From positions 1 through 64,000 of the forward strand of contig JAQXBT010000013.1 in the NCBI GenBank assembly GCA_029252265.1: a stretch of DNA of 64,000 bases, in the 5' to 3' direction. Shown here piece by piece: positions 20,601-29,123 of the stretch. Below the pieces are notes generated by a model. That model did no database searches. It was not told the origin of the DNA and was given only the letters and a program-made list of their open reading frames with translations. A program made the translations under genes and the position numbers. The stretch is from Flavobacteriaceae bacterium (lineage in GTDB: Bacteria > Bacteroidota > Bacteroidia > Flavobacteriales > Flavobacteriaceae). The stretch's first letter is position 1. Every line of letters starts with the position of its first letter.

Positions 20601-21055
20601 TATTTTAAATTATCCTTAAGGTTGACTGCACTCTTAAAAGGAACTAAACTCAGGTTTTTAGATTTCTGTTCGATGCTAGCTAAAAGAAACTCAGTGTGTT
20701 CAGACTGTTGTTTCAATTGAAGGACATTTAAAAGTTTGTCCTTAACTTCTGGAAAGTGTTCGCCAACAATCTTGGAGGCTGTTTCATTATTTATCCCTTC
20801 TTGAAGTTTAAAGTATTTTGCCAATGGCACAAAAATCAACCTATAAAAAAGAACGAGTTCAAAACCAATAACACACCAAAACAAGAGGGTTCTTCCAAAT
20901 GGATTTAACCAAAAAAAGTGCTCAATTATCAACGTAAACAACGCATAAAGCAAACCGATAGCAAAAAACAGCAATAACCCTTTCAGTAAAGCGCTGATAT
21001 AATAGCGTCTGATAAATTGTTCTAATTTTTGCTCTATGTTGTGAAACCCGTCCAG
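17645..21055 (-). CDS. DUF4175-like large membrane protein; 5' end uncertain
   Basis: N-terminal TM segments plus long Gln/Lys/Glu-rich coiled coils. Track start is a TTG at 20974, but family-like coding (LDGFHNIEQKLEQFIRRYYISALLKG) continues in frame to at least CTG at 21055; no in-frame ATG before the upstream stop. Confidence 0.75.
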   Translation of the reverse strand: MDGFHNIEQKLEQFIRRYYISALLKGLLLFFAIGLLYALFTLIIEHFFWLNPFGRTLLFWCVIGFELVLFYRLIFVPLAKYFKLQEGINNETASKIVGEHFPEVKDKLLNVLQLKQQSEHTEFLLASIEQKSKNLSLVPFKSAVNLKDNLKYLKYAVVPILIVFMFFILGKQAVFTDSLKRVVNYQITYYPPAPFAFFVMNTPLEAIENTSFTLVVKTVGSVVPEEVQIVYNDESYILNQTQFGVFEYEFRQLNAAVDFNLIAGDVASKPYHLEVVNTPVLLSFDLYLDYPSYTGKTDQKIANNGNATIPEGTKLRWELITKATDSVVFAYKDKLLSFESINQKFQFKKQLFESLSYTIQTSNAQLKNYENLAFAIQTIKDQSPTIKVEMKQDSTLQQSLYFYGQISDDYGINSLKLHYYPVDEPTKLKSFLLPANAQTFQEFTYAFPSNLELMEDTAYALYFEVFDNDPFHQNKSVRSRVFNYNSKSDTTLEELQLQEQNELSTAFQKALNTLSKQDKALKELSQNQKEAPQLNYSDQQKLKSFLERQKKQDQMLKKFNNKMKENLNQFKKSKEKDPFKEQLEKRLDAQQERLKKDEKILEELKKVTDKINKEQLAEKLEKMAKQNKNKQRSLEQLLELTKRYYVTKKAEQLQEALNKLSEAQSELSKESSEKNSKSAQDKLNDDFKDLLKQLEDLKKDNEELSKPLSLPDDPNLEKSIQKDQEKASEDLGEKEMLSSPQDKNSQLSKAQKSQNKAAQKMLQMGQKMSSQMGSGSSEQMSEDVEMLRQILDNLLLFSFDQEALMNRFKTSPSNNNEYAQRLVKQSSLREHFEHVDDSLFALSLRQPKISEEVNSEITDVFFNIDKSLELLSENDVRKGVSAQQFVVSSTNQLADLLSNTLNSMQMELQLSPGEGEGEMQLPDIIMSQEDLNKEMEKQLNQKGKDPNGEKEGSDKGEGDSNKDSAKEGDSGSKPSEDGSPRGEGQGKSGKPSGFGGDSEGVNGELFEIFKKQQELRNALQDLLDKKGIGQSAQNLLKSMEKIEQNLINQGVTPRSLQDMKALKHQLLKLEKATLQQGEDTKRVSDTSKADRFQSPALNSEKIKQYFNTTEILNRQSLPLRQEFKQKVQEYFNNKND

Positions 21056-21308
21056 TTGATCCTCTATTTAAAAAAATAAAATTACAATAATAATCCATAT
21101 TGATGATGGCTTTGCGATAATATGTGAAGAAAAACAAGGAATAGTCTCGAAGCAAAACTAATAAATGTGTGAAAAACCATCTAATGCCGAATACTAAATT
21201 GAATAAAATGAGCGAAAACCAAGGTTTTCTTAGGAATCCGCTGATTTTTTATATAAGTTTAACCTTGGTTTGACCCCAAGTCTAAATCTTCATAAGCAGC
21301 TTAACCGA
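21019..21308. repeat. Long imperfect direct repeat, copy A (partner at 22171-22434)
   Basis: First ~124 bp about 95% identical to copy B (gttctaatttttgctctatgttgtgaaacccg...gtgaagaaaaa-aaggaat); distal blocks attttttatataagttta and aagtctaaatctt also shared. Confidence 0.9.
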
Positions 21309-21436
21309 AATTTAAGATATTATTTTAATGTAAGAAGTGCCGCTAATTTATTAGTGGAAGTGAGCATAAGGTTTAAAAAAGCAGAGAGCATATAAACGCA
21401 TCATTAAGCTTGCATATGCTTATAACTATATTTAAA

Positions 21437-22147
21437 ATGAAAAATAACATCTTAATAATTTTCCTTGGAATTTCGCTAAGCTGCTTAGCGCAAGATTCTC
21501 GACTGTTTCAAAATACCTGGCATTTACACAACCTAATTATTAATTCTCAACATAATGTACCCCCAATTAACAATGAAATAAAGTCAATATCTTTAATTTT
21601 AAATGTAGACAACTCTTTATCAAGTAGTGTTTGCGAGAGCTTATCGAGTATAGTTGATTACGATGATGTGAATCAAACATTTATGTTAACGAGTTATGCT
21701 GTATCTCTAGGAGGTGGGTGCTATCTAACTAACGACAGACAATTTGAGTTTCTCTATTTACACTTTTACACCAATAATTTAAATAATCCTTTTGAATATT
21801 CAATTTTAAGTAATAGCGATGGCAGCAAGACTTTAACCGTTACTAATTCATCTGGAGATAAAGCGGTTTATAGTAGTGACGTATTATCCTTGAATGCGTA
21901 TTCAAAAAATTCATTTTCCGTGTACCCAAACCCTGTGAAAGATGACTTATATATTTCGAAAATTAGTGAATTAAACAGCTTTAATATCACAATTTTTAAT
22001 ATCAAAGGAAAACACGTTTTATCATTAAAGAGTTCTGATTTAAATGCTGAATCATTTAATGTAGAGAAATTGTCAAAGGGGTTATATTTTGTTTTGTTCG
22101 AAGATAAAAAAGGAAGATTTGCAATGAAAAAATTTATAAAAAAATAA
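21437..22147 (+). CDS. Secreted protein with type IX secretion (T9SS type A) C-terminal sorting domain
   Basis: Signal peptide MKNNILIIFLGISLSCLAQ; C-terminus FSVYPNPVKDDLYIS...FNIKGKHVLSL...LSKGLYFVLFEDKKGRFAMKKFIKK. Track start 21410; ATG at 21437 gives a better signal peptide. Confidence 0.88.
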   Translation: MKNNILIIFLGISLSCLAQDSRLFQNTWHLHNLIINSQHNVPPINNEIKSISLILNVDNSLSSSVCESLSSIVDYDDVNQTFMLTSYAVSLGGGCYLTNDRQFEFLYLHFYTNNLNNPFEYSILSNSDGSKTLTVTNSSGDKAVYSSDVLSLNAYSKNSFSVYPNPVKDDLYISKISELNSFNITIFNIKGKHVLSLKSSDLNAESFNVEKLSKGLYFVLFEDKKGRFAMKKFIKK

Positions 22148-22170
22148 AGAATAATTGTGTCGGATGATGT

Positions 22171-22434
22171 GTTCTAATTTTTGCTCTATGTTGTGAAACC
22201 CGTTCAGTTGAAACTCTATTAAAAAAATAAAATTACAATAATAATCCATATTGATGGTGGCTTTGCGATAATATGTGAAGAAAAATAAGGAATGAATCAA
22301 AGACGCCATTGCAATGAGTGCTTGATTTAAGAAAAGAATGAAAAACTTCATTTTCTTTGGATACAGCTAATTTTTTATATAAGTTTAGCTTTGAATTTGA
22401 CCCAAGTCTAAATCTTCAATAAGCAATTTAACCG
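22171..22434. repeat. Long imperfect direct repeat, copy B
   Basis: See copy A; carries a duplicated fragment of the DUF4175 5' end (FQLNGFHNIEQKLEHIIRHNY on the minus strand). Confidence 0.9.
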
Positions 22435-22612
22435 AGGGCTAAACAGAACTGAGCTAAAAAACAACTCTTTTATTGATAGATTTTAGAAACTAGCATACTC
22501 CATCGCGAGTGTCTTTTGCTCATGCCCAGCAAAAAAATAAACGTAAAAAATAAATTCATGAATAAAATTATAAGAAGACGAAGGTTTGAAATTGGTTAAC
22601 GACACAAGCGTG

Positions 22613-22628
22613 ACGCTTGCGCAAGCGT
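22613..22628. repeat. 16-bp perfect palindrome, REP-like
   Basis: ACGCTTGCGCAAGCGT, preceded by AAGCGTG so that three alternating AAGCGT/ACGCTT arms are present. Confidence 0.6.
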
Positions 22629-22687
22629 AGAGTTGCCCACCACTGCAGAAAACCCTGAGGAAGAAAAAAATGTAATAAAAGTAGAGA

Positions 22688-24481
22688 ATGGAAAAGAATC
22701 CACAAACACTATTGAATAATATATTTGGTTACGATAAATTTCGTCCTTTGCAACAAGAAATTATTGACCGCACTCTAGCTGGAAACGATAGTTTTGTACT
22801 GATGCCAACTGGTGGAGGAAAATCGATGTGTTTTCAGATTCCAGCCTTGTGTTTTGATGGAATTACAATTGTGGTTTCACCTCTTATTTCTTTAATGAAA
22901 GATCAGGTTCAGGCATTACAATCAAACGGAATAAAAGCAGATTTTTTTAATAGTTCAATTTCTCCACAAGAGGAAAATGACGTGATTGATCGAGCTACGA
23001 AAGGCGAAATTACGTTGCTATACTTATCGCCAGAGAAATTGATTTCGGTTAGTAACACTTGGTTGAAAAATTTGAACATAAAATTAGTAGCTATTGACGA
23101 AGCACATTGCGTAAGCATGTGGGGACACGATTTTAGACCAGAATATACTCAACTAAAAGTATTTAGAAATTCCTTGCCAGAAGTCCCGTTTATGGCTTTG
23201 ACAGCCACCGCAGATAAGTCTGCTAGAACGGATATTGAAGAACAATTGGGATTGAAAGACTCAAAGTTATTTATTTCTTCTTTTGATAGAAAAAACCTAA
23301 GTATTGAAGTAAGAGGGCAAGTTCCTAAAAAGAAAAAATTGCAAGAAATTGGGCGGTTTGTGGGTCGAAAAAAGGATGAAAGTGGAATCATTTATTGCCT
23401 AAGCAGAAAGAATACTGAGGAGGTAGCCGATTATTTGAAAGAGGATGGACATTCGGTAGCGTTTTATCATGCTGGAATGAATCCCGAGGAAAGAGAACGA
23501 GTGCAAACCGAATTTATACATGACGACACCAAAATAATTGTGGCGACGATTGCTTTTGGGATGGGAATTGACAAATCGAATGTGCGTTGGGTGATTCATT
23601 ATAATTTACCAAAAAACTTAGAGGGGTATTACCAGGAAATTGGAAGAGCTGGCCGTGACGGACTTCCTTCTGAAACAAGGTTGTATTATAACATGCGAGA
23701 TTTTGTGTTGTACAGTCAGTTTGCGGATGATGGTACAAATTCAACTATGCAAAAAGACAAATTGAGCCGAATGTTACAATTTGCTGAGGCAAAATCGTGT
23801 AGGAGAAAAATACTGCTTTCTTATTTTGGAGAACATTTAACCACCGGTTGCGGAAATTGTGATGTTTGTGACAACCCACCAAAGGACTTTGACGGAACTT
23901 TGTTGGCTCAGAAAGCGCTTTCTGGAATTGTTAGAATGAAAGAGAAGGAAGGAATAACGATGTTAATCAATGTATTGAGAGGCTCCAATAATGCGGAGGT
24001 AAATACGGCAGGTTATTTCCAACTCAAAACCTATGGGGTAGGGAGAGATATAAGTTTTTTTGATTGGCGAGATTACATCATTCAATTGGCAAATCAAGGA
24101 TTGATTGAGATTATGTATAGCGAAGGCTCTGCATTAAAGGTTTCACCAATTGGATGGAAAGTGCTAAAAGGAACACAGTCCATAAAGCTGACTTTACCAA
24201 TTCCTGCAAAAGAGAAAAGTAGGAGGAAGCCGAAGGTCATGAAAATGACAGACGAGAAACAAGTGAATACTGATTTATTAACTGAATTAAAAAAGTTGAG
24301 GTATTCCATTTCTCGCGAAAAAAGTGTCCCCGCTTACATTATTTTTAATGATAAATCCCTGAAAGCAATGGCGAGTGATTTACCTGTTACAAAAAATCAA
24401 TTTTTAGCAATTTCTGGAGTGGGAATGAACAAAATGGAACAGTACGGAGAGAAATTTATGGAGGTAATTAGGAAGTTTTAA
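22688..24481 (+). CDS. recQ: ATP-dependent DNA helicase RecQ family
   Basis: MPTGGGKSMCFQIPAL, DEAHCVSMWGHDFRPEY, QEIGRAGRDGLPSETRLYY, zinc-binding CRRKILLSYFGE..CGNCDVC, HRDC-like C-terminus. Confidence 0.93.
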   Translation: MEKNPQTLLNNIFGYDKFRPLQQEIIDRTLAGNDSFVLMPTGGGKSMCFQIPALCFDGITIVVSPLISLMKDQVQALQSNGIKADFFNSSISPQEENDVIDRATKGEITLLYLSPEKLISVSNTWLKNLNIKLVAIDEAHCVSMWGHDFRPEYTQLKVFRNSLPEVPFMALTATADKSARTDIEEQLGLKDSKLFISSFDRKNLSIEVRGQVPKKKKLQEIGRFVGRKKDESGIIYCLSRKNTEEVADYLKEDGHSVAFYHAGMNPEERERVQTEFIHDDTKIIVATIAFGMGIDKSNVRWVIHYNLPKNLEGYYQEIGRAGRDGLPSETRLYYNMRDFVLYSQFADDGTNSTMQKDKLSRMLQFAEAKSCRRKILLSYFGEHLTTGCGNCDVCDNPPKDFDGTLLAQKALSGIVRMKEKEGITMLINVLRGSNNAEVNTAGYFQLKTYGVGRDISFFDWRDYIIQLANQGLIEIMYSEGSALKVSPIGWKVLKGTQSIKLTLPIPAKEKSRRKPKVMKMTDEKQVNTDLLTELKKLRYSISREKSVPAYIIFNDKSLKAMASDLPVTKNQFLAISGVGMNKMEQYGEKFMEVIRKF

Positions 24482-24768
24482 ACTGTGTAAAAATAAAAGA
24501 CAGTCTTTTAAAAACTCATCAGGATGATGATACCGATTCTTCTGACAAGAACAATGAATCAAACTCTGGGGCATCTAAGTACATTACAAATGAATAGAAA
24601 TAACAAAATGCCAATTCCAAAAAAGCCTCTCACTTCCCAGAGCACGAAACAGCAAAAGACAGGGCACGCCACTATCACAAGTGTGTCTTCATTTTCATAA
24701 GGAAAACGCTCAGTTGCTCATCCCAACATCAATCCCATTTCACTTTCCTAAAAACACCGCCTATTTCT

Positions 24769-24799
24769 TTGGGGAATGCGTTCAGCAATTCTATCTTTG
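24769..24799 (+). promoter_or_regulatory. Putative Bacteroidota promoter of gltX (TTG -N20- TATCTTTG)
   Basis: TTG at 24769-24771 and TATCTTTG at 24792-24799, 18 bp before the gltX ATG. Confidence 0.5.
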
Positions 24800-24817
24800 T
24801 GGCACTAATTAAACACA

Positions 24818-26335
24818 ATGAACACTCCTATTCGCGTACGATTTGCACCAAGCCCAACGGGACCACTCCATATTGGAGGGGTGCGAACCGCTCTTTTTAA
24901 TTATCTATTTGCAAAAAAACACGGGGGTACTTTTGTACTTCGCATCGAAGATACCGACCAAAAACGCTATGTTGAGGGCGCTGAAGATTATGTTGTAAAC
25001 GCACTAGACTGGTGTAATATTCCTTTCGATGAAGGCCCCGGTAAAGACGGTGGTTTTGGTCCTTACAAACAAAGTGAACGCAAGCATCTGTACAAGCAGT
25101 ATGTTGATTTACTTATAAAGAACAACAAAGCCTATTACGCCTTTGATACTGCTGAAGCCCTAGATGAAGAGCGTAAAAACCACGAAGCAAAAAGCAAAAC
25201 ATTTATCTACAATTGGCACAACAGAACAAAAGGTCGATTGGTTAATTCTTTGGTCTTATCGAAAGAAGAAGTAGCCGATAAAATAGCAAAAGGCGATGCG
25301 TATGTGATTCGTTTTTTAGCCCCACAAGATGAAACTCTTGCGCTAACCGACCTCATTCGAGGGAATATAAAAATTGACACTAACACCCTTGATGATAAAG
25401 TGTTGTTCAAGTCCGATGGCATGCCAACCTATCACTTGGCCAATGTTGTGGACGATTATTTAATGAAAATAACGCATGTCATTCGCGGAGAAGAATGGTT
25501 GCCGTCTTTGGCGTTACACCAATTACTTTACACTGCTTTTGGCTGGAAGGCGCCTGAATTTGCGCATTTACCCTTAATTTTAAAGCCAACAGGAAAAGGA
25601 AAATTAAGTAAACGTGACGGAGATAAACTAGGGTTTCCGGTGTTTCCATTAAACTGGGAAGACCCCGACTCTCAAAGTCTCTCAAAAGGCTATAAAGAAA
25701 GTGGCTACTTTTCAGGAGCGGTTATTAATTTCTTAGCGTTCTTAGGGTGGAACCCAGGAACAGAGCAAGAGATTTTCGATTTGGAAGAACTTGTGGACGT
25801 GTTTAATTTAAAAAACGTCAATAAAGCGGGCGCTCGATTTGACCCCGACAAAACGAAATGGTTCAATCACCAGTACATGCAAAAGGCGGATACTGAAACC
25901 TTGGCAGCAACATTTATAAGTGCGACTCCTGAAATTGCGTCTATGGACCCTGGCTATGTAGAGTTGGTCATAAAACACATTAAAGAGCGAGCAACGTTTC
26001 CTTCAGAATTTTGGGGATTAAGTCATTACTTTTTTAAAGCTCCTGAAAATTACGCAGAGGCAGCGCTTAAGAAGGCATGGAAGGAGCATTCTAAAGACCT
26101 AATGCTGCAATTGATTGCGCAGCTTGAAGCAGCCGATGACCGTTCTGTAGAAGCACTTCAAACGGCTATTAAAGGATGGATCACCGAAAACGAAATCGGT
26201 TTTGGGAAAATTATTATGCCTTTAAGAGTGGCGCTGGTTGGTGCGCTTGAAGGTGCAGACGTTTTTGATATCCTCTTTTTAATAGGAAAAGCCGAAGCAA
26301 TTCAGCGGATTCAATACCTAATAAACAGTCACTAA
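24818..26335 (+). CDS. gltX: glutamate--tRNA ligase
   Basis: RFAPSPTGPLHIGGVRTALFNYLFAKK; KLSKRDGD. Confidence 0.97.
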   Translation: MNTPIRVRFAPSPTGPLHIGGVRTALFNYLFAKKHGGTFVLRIEDTDQKRYVEGAEDYVVNALDWCNIPFDEGPGKDGGFGPYKQSERKHLYKQYVDLLIKNNKAYYAFDTAEALDEERKNHEAKSKTFIYNWHNRTKGRLVNSLVLSKEEVADKIAKGDAYVIRFLAPQDETLALTDLIRGNIKIDTNTLDDKVLFKSDGMPTYHLANVVDDYLMKITHVIRGEEWLPSLALHQLLYTAFGWKAPEFAHLPLILKPTGKGKLSKRDGDKLGFPVFPLNWEDPDSQSLSKGYKESGYFSGAVINFLAFLGWNPGTEQEIFDLEELVDVFNLKNVNKAGARFDPDKTKWFNHQYMQKADTETLAATFISATPEIASMDPGYVELVIKHIKERATFPSEFWGLSHYFFKAPENYAEAALKKAWKEHSKDLMLQLIAQLEAADDRSVEALQTAIKGWITENEIGFGKIIMPLRVALVGALEGADVFDILFLIGKAEAIQRIQYLINSH

Positions 26336-26407
26336 TTAATCTAAATGTAGTGTGAGAAATTTCATTACTTTTGCCGTTGCATACAACGCATCTTGAAATC
26401 AGAGTAA

Positions 26408-28204
26408 ATGAAGTATATTAGAAACTTTTGTATCATCGCACATATTGACCACGGTAAAAGTACTTTGGCAGACCGGTTATTGGATTTTACGGGCGCCGTT
26501 ACAGAGCGTGAAAAGCAAAGTCAACTCCTTGATAGTATGGATTTGGAACGGGAACGTGGAATTACCATCAAGTCGCATGCGATCCAAATGGAGTACACAC
26601 ACCAGGGTCAAGAGTATATTTTAAACTTAATTGACACGCCTGGTCATGTCGATTTTAGTTACGAAGTGTCTCGATCCATCGCCGCTTGTGAAGGCGCGCT
26701 ATTGATTGTGGACGCCGCACAGAGTATTCAAGCACAAACAATTTCGAATTTATACCTAGCACTCGAGAATGATTTAGAAATTATTCCCGTTTTAAATAAA
26801 GTTGATTTACCGAGCGCAAATCCAGAAGAAGTCACCGATGATATTGTAGAGCTACTTGGATGTGACCCCTCAGAAGTAATTCCTGCAAGTGCAAAAACTG
26901 GTATTGGAATTGAAGCGATTCTAACCGCTATTATAGAAAACGTTCCACCGCCAGAAGGCGATCCAGAAGCGCCTTTGCAAGCGCTTGTTTTTGATTCTGT
27001 TTACAACTCTTTTAGAGGGGTTGAAACCTATTTTAAAATCAAAAACGGAAGCATTAGAAAAAATCAACAAGTTAAATTTATAGCCACCGGAAAAACCTAT
27101 GGCGCAGATGAGGTAGGAACCCTCAACCTGACTCAAACCCCAAAAAAAGAAATAAAAACAGGCGATGTTGGCTACTTAATTACAGGCATAAAAGATGCGC
27201 GCGATGTCAAAGTAGGCGACACCATTACAGATGCAAATACTCCAACAAACGAAGCGGTTGAAGGGTTTGAAGACGTAAAACCAATGGTTTTTGCAGGACT
27301 TTACCCTGTAGACACTGAAGAATATGAAGAGCTGCGCGCTTCAATGGAAAAACTACAATTGAATGACGCTTCCTTAGTATTTCAAGCGGAAAGTTCTGCG
27401 GCCTTAGGGTTTGGATTTCGATGTGGGTTTTTAGGGATGTTGCACTTAGAAATCATACAAGAACGTTTAGAACGCGAGTTTAACATGACCGTAATAACAA
27501 CGGTTCCCAATGTGTCTTACCACGCTTTTACGCGTAAGGATCCAGATACGATTGTGACGTTGAACAACCCAACAGATTTGCCAGATCCCTCTGGATTGGA
27601 CCGTATTGAAGAGCCTTATATTAAAGCTTCCATCATTACGAAGTCTGACTTTGTTGGAAACGTCATGTCCTTGTGTATAGAAAAACGTGGGCAAATTACA
27701 AGTCAAAACTATTTAACTCCTGAGCGAGTAGAATTAACATTTGATATGCCGTTAGCAGAAATTGTATTTGACTTTTATGACCGATTAAAAACCGTATCTA
27801 AAGGCTATGCCTCGTTCGATTACTCACCAATTGGGATGCGTATTTCAAAATTAGTACGCGTCGATATATTACTGAACGGACAAACCGTCGATGCATTATC
27901 TGCGTTAATCCACGTGGGTAACTCAGTGAATATTGGTAAAAAAATGTGTGCCAAGCTAAAAGAACTGATCCCTCGTCAGCAATTTGATATTCCAATTCAG
28001 GCTGCTATTGGAGCGAAGATCATTTCCAGAGAAACTGTAAAAGCAGTCCGTAAGGATGTAACTGCCAAGTGTTATGGTGGCGATATTTCTAGAAAAAGAA
28101 AGCTTTTAGAAAATCAGAAAAAAGGTAAAAAACGAATGCGTCAGGTAGGAAGCGTTGAGATTCCTCAAGAGGCATTTATGGCTGTTTTGAAACTGAATGA
28201 TTAA
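26408..28204 (+). CDS. lepA: elongation factor 4
   Basis: [25 protein letters not shown]-terminal [25 protein letters not shown]. Confidence 0.98.
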   Translation: MKYIRNFCIIAHIDHGKSTLADRLLDFTGAVTEREKQSQLLDSMDLERERGITIKSHAIQMEYTHQGQEYILNLIDTPGHVDFSYEVSRSIAACEGALLIVDAAQSIQAQTISNLYLALENDLEIIPVLNKVDLPSANPEEVTDDIVELLGCDPSEVIPASAKTGIGIEAILTAIIENVPPPEGDPEAPLQALVFDSVYNSFRGVETYFKIKNGSIRKNQQVKFIATGKTYGADEVGTLNLTQTPKKEIKTGDVGYLITGIKDARDVKVGDTITDANTPTNEAVEGFEDVKPMVFAGLYPVDTEEYEELRASMEKLQLNDASLVFQAESSAALGFGFRCGFLGMLHLEIIQERLEREFNMTVITTVPNVSYHAFTRKDPDTIVTLNNPTDLPDPSGLDRIEEPYIKASIITKSDFVGNVMSLCIEKRGQITSQNYLTPERVELTFDMPLAEIVFDFYDRLKTVSKGYASFDYSPIGMRISKLVRVDILLNGQTVDALSALIHVGNSVNIGKKMCAKLKELIPRQQFDIPIQAAIGAKIISRETVKAVRKDVTAKCYGGDISRKRKLLENQKKGKKRMRQVGSVEIPQEAFMAVLKLND

Positions 28205-28274
28205 TCTGATTTCTGATTTTTATATTTTTGAAGAAAGTCTTATATTTCAGGATAATCTTTAAACAAAAAACTGA

Positions 28275-29123
28275 TTGAGTGCGATTGCTTACAAAACAAT
28301 TGGAATTGGGGTTACGTTTTCCCCAAACCTAGAGGCTAATATTAACGAAGCGGCTCGTTTAGCGCTGTTTTTTGAAGCCAAATTGGTCTTAATTCATGTT
28401 GGAGAACCCTCTGATAAAAAGTCAAATACATTTTTAAGTTTTTTAAATCCCTTTGAGTCTGAAGGCCTTGAGTTTGAGGTGATATTTCAATCTGGGGATC
28501 CCGTGGATGTTATACTAACCTCAACAGTAGAAAAAAATATAGATTTACTCATCATCGGAGCCCTTAAAAAGGAGAATTTTCTAAAATACTACTTGGGCTC
28601 TATTGCGCGAAAGATTACACGAAAAGCGAAGTGTTCTGTTTTGCTTTTGATTAACCCCTCTAAAGAGCGAGCGCCGTGTAACCACATTGTGGTCAATGGT
28701 TTAAAAGATCCAAAAACCGAAGAAACTGTTACAACCGCATTCTTTGTTGGTCATAAATTAGGTGCTAAAAAAATTACGGTCGTTGAAGAAGTTGATCAGG
28801 ACGAAGTGAGCGTCAAGGTTGACGATGACAAATCACTTAGGAGGTCTACAATTGTTAAAGAACGTTTACGATTGAGAGAAGAGACACGAGTTAAAAAAAT
28901 ATTAAAGACCATCCCCACAGATTACACTGAAGATATTGTAATTAAATCACAACCAATTTTTGGAAAACGCGGATATTCAATAGGGCATTATGCTCAAGTA
29001 GCACGTGCCGATTTATTAGTTATGAATGCACCGGCCAAGATGACCTTTTGGGACCGACTATTTCCTCATGATATCGAACATATTTTAACTGAATTACCAA
29101 CTGATGTATTAATTGTGCAATGA
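28275..29123 (+). CDS. Universal stress protein family (tandem Usp-like domains)
   Basis: LLIIGALKKENFLKYYLGSIARKITRKAKCSVLLL; TTG start in track; overlaps the downstream SulP gene by 4 nt. Confidence 0.8.
   Translation: MSAIAYKTIGIGVTFSPNLEANINEAARLALFFEAKLVLIHVGEPSDKKSNTFLSFLNPFESEGLEFEVIFQSGDPVDVILTSTVEKNIDLLIIGALKKENFLKYYLGSIARKITRKAKCSVLLLINPSKERAPCNHIVVNGLKDPKTEETVTTAFFVGHKLGAKKITVVEEVDQDEVSVKVDDDKSLRRSTIVKERLRLREETRVKKILKTIPTDYTEDIVIKSQPIFGKRGYSIGHYAQVARADLLVMNAPAKMTFWDRLFPHDIEHILTELPTDVLIVQ

Noticed and set aside
20922-21155. Minus-strand ORF MLRDYSLFFFTYYRKAIINMDYYCNF...
   Set aside because: Out-of-frame read through repeat copy A and the DUF4175 start; treated under the repeat and start-codon findings.
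21216-21271. Inverted repeat AAACCAAGGTT...AACCTTGGTTT in repeat copy A as a structured RNA
   Set aside because: Arms are not preserved or compensated in repeat copy B, and the loop is 34 nt; could be chance.
22082-22351. Minus-strand ORF MKFFILFLNQALIAMASLIHSLFFF...
   Set aside because: Reads repeat copy B (gene-start relic) then runs antisense into the T9SS gene; unlikely to be functional.
27901-27930. CCACGTGG inside lepA as parS
   Set aside because: Flanks (atCCACGTGGgta) do not extend the palindrome; chance match in coding sequence.
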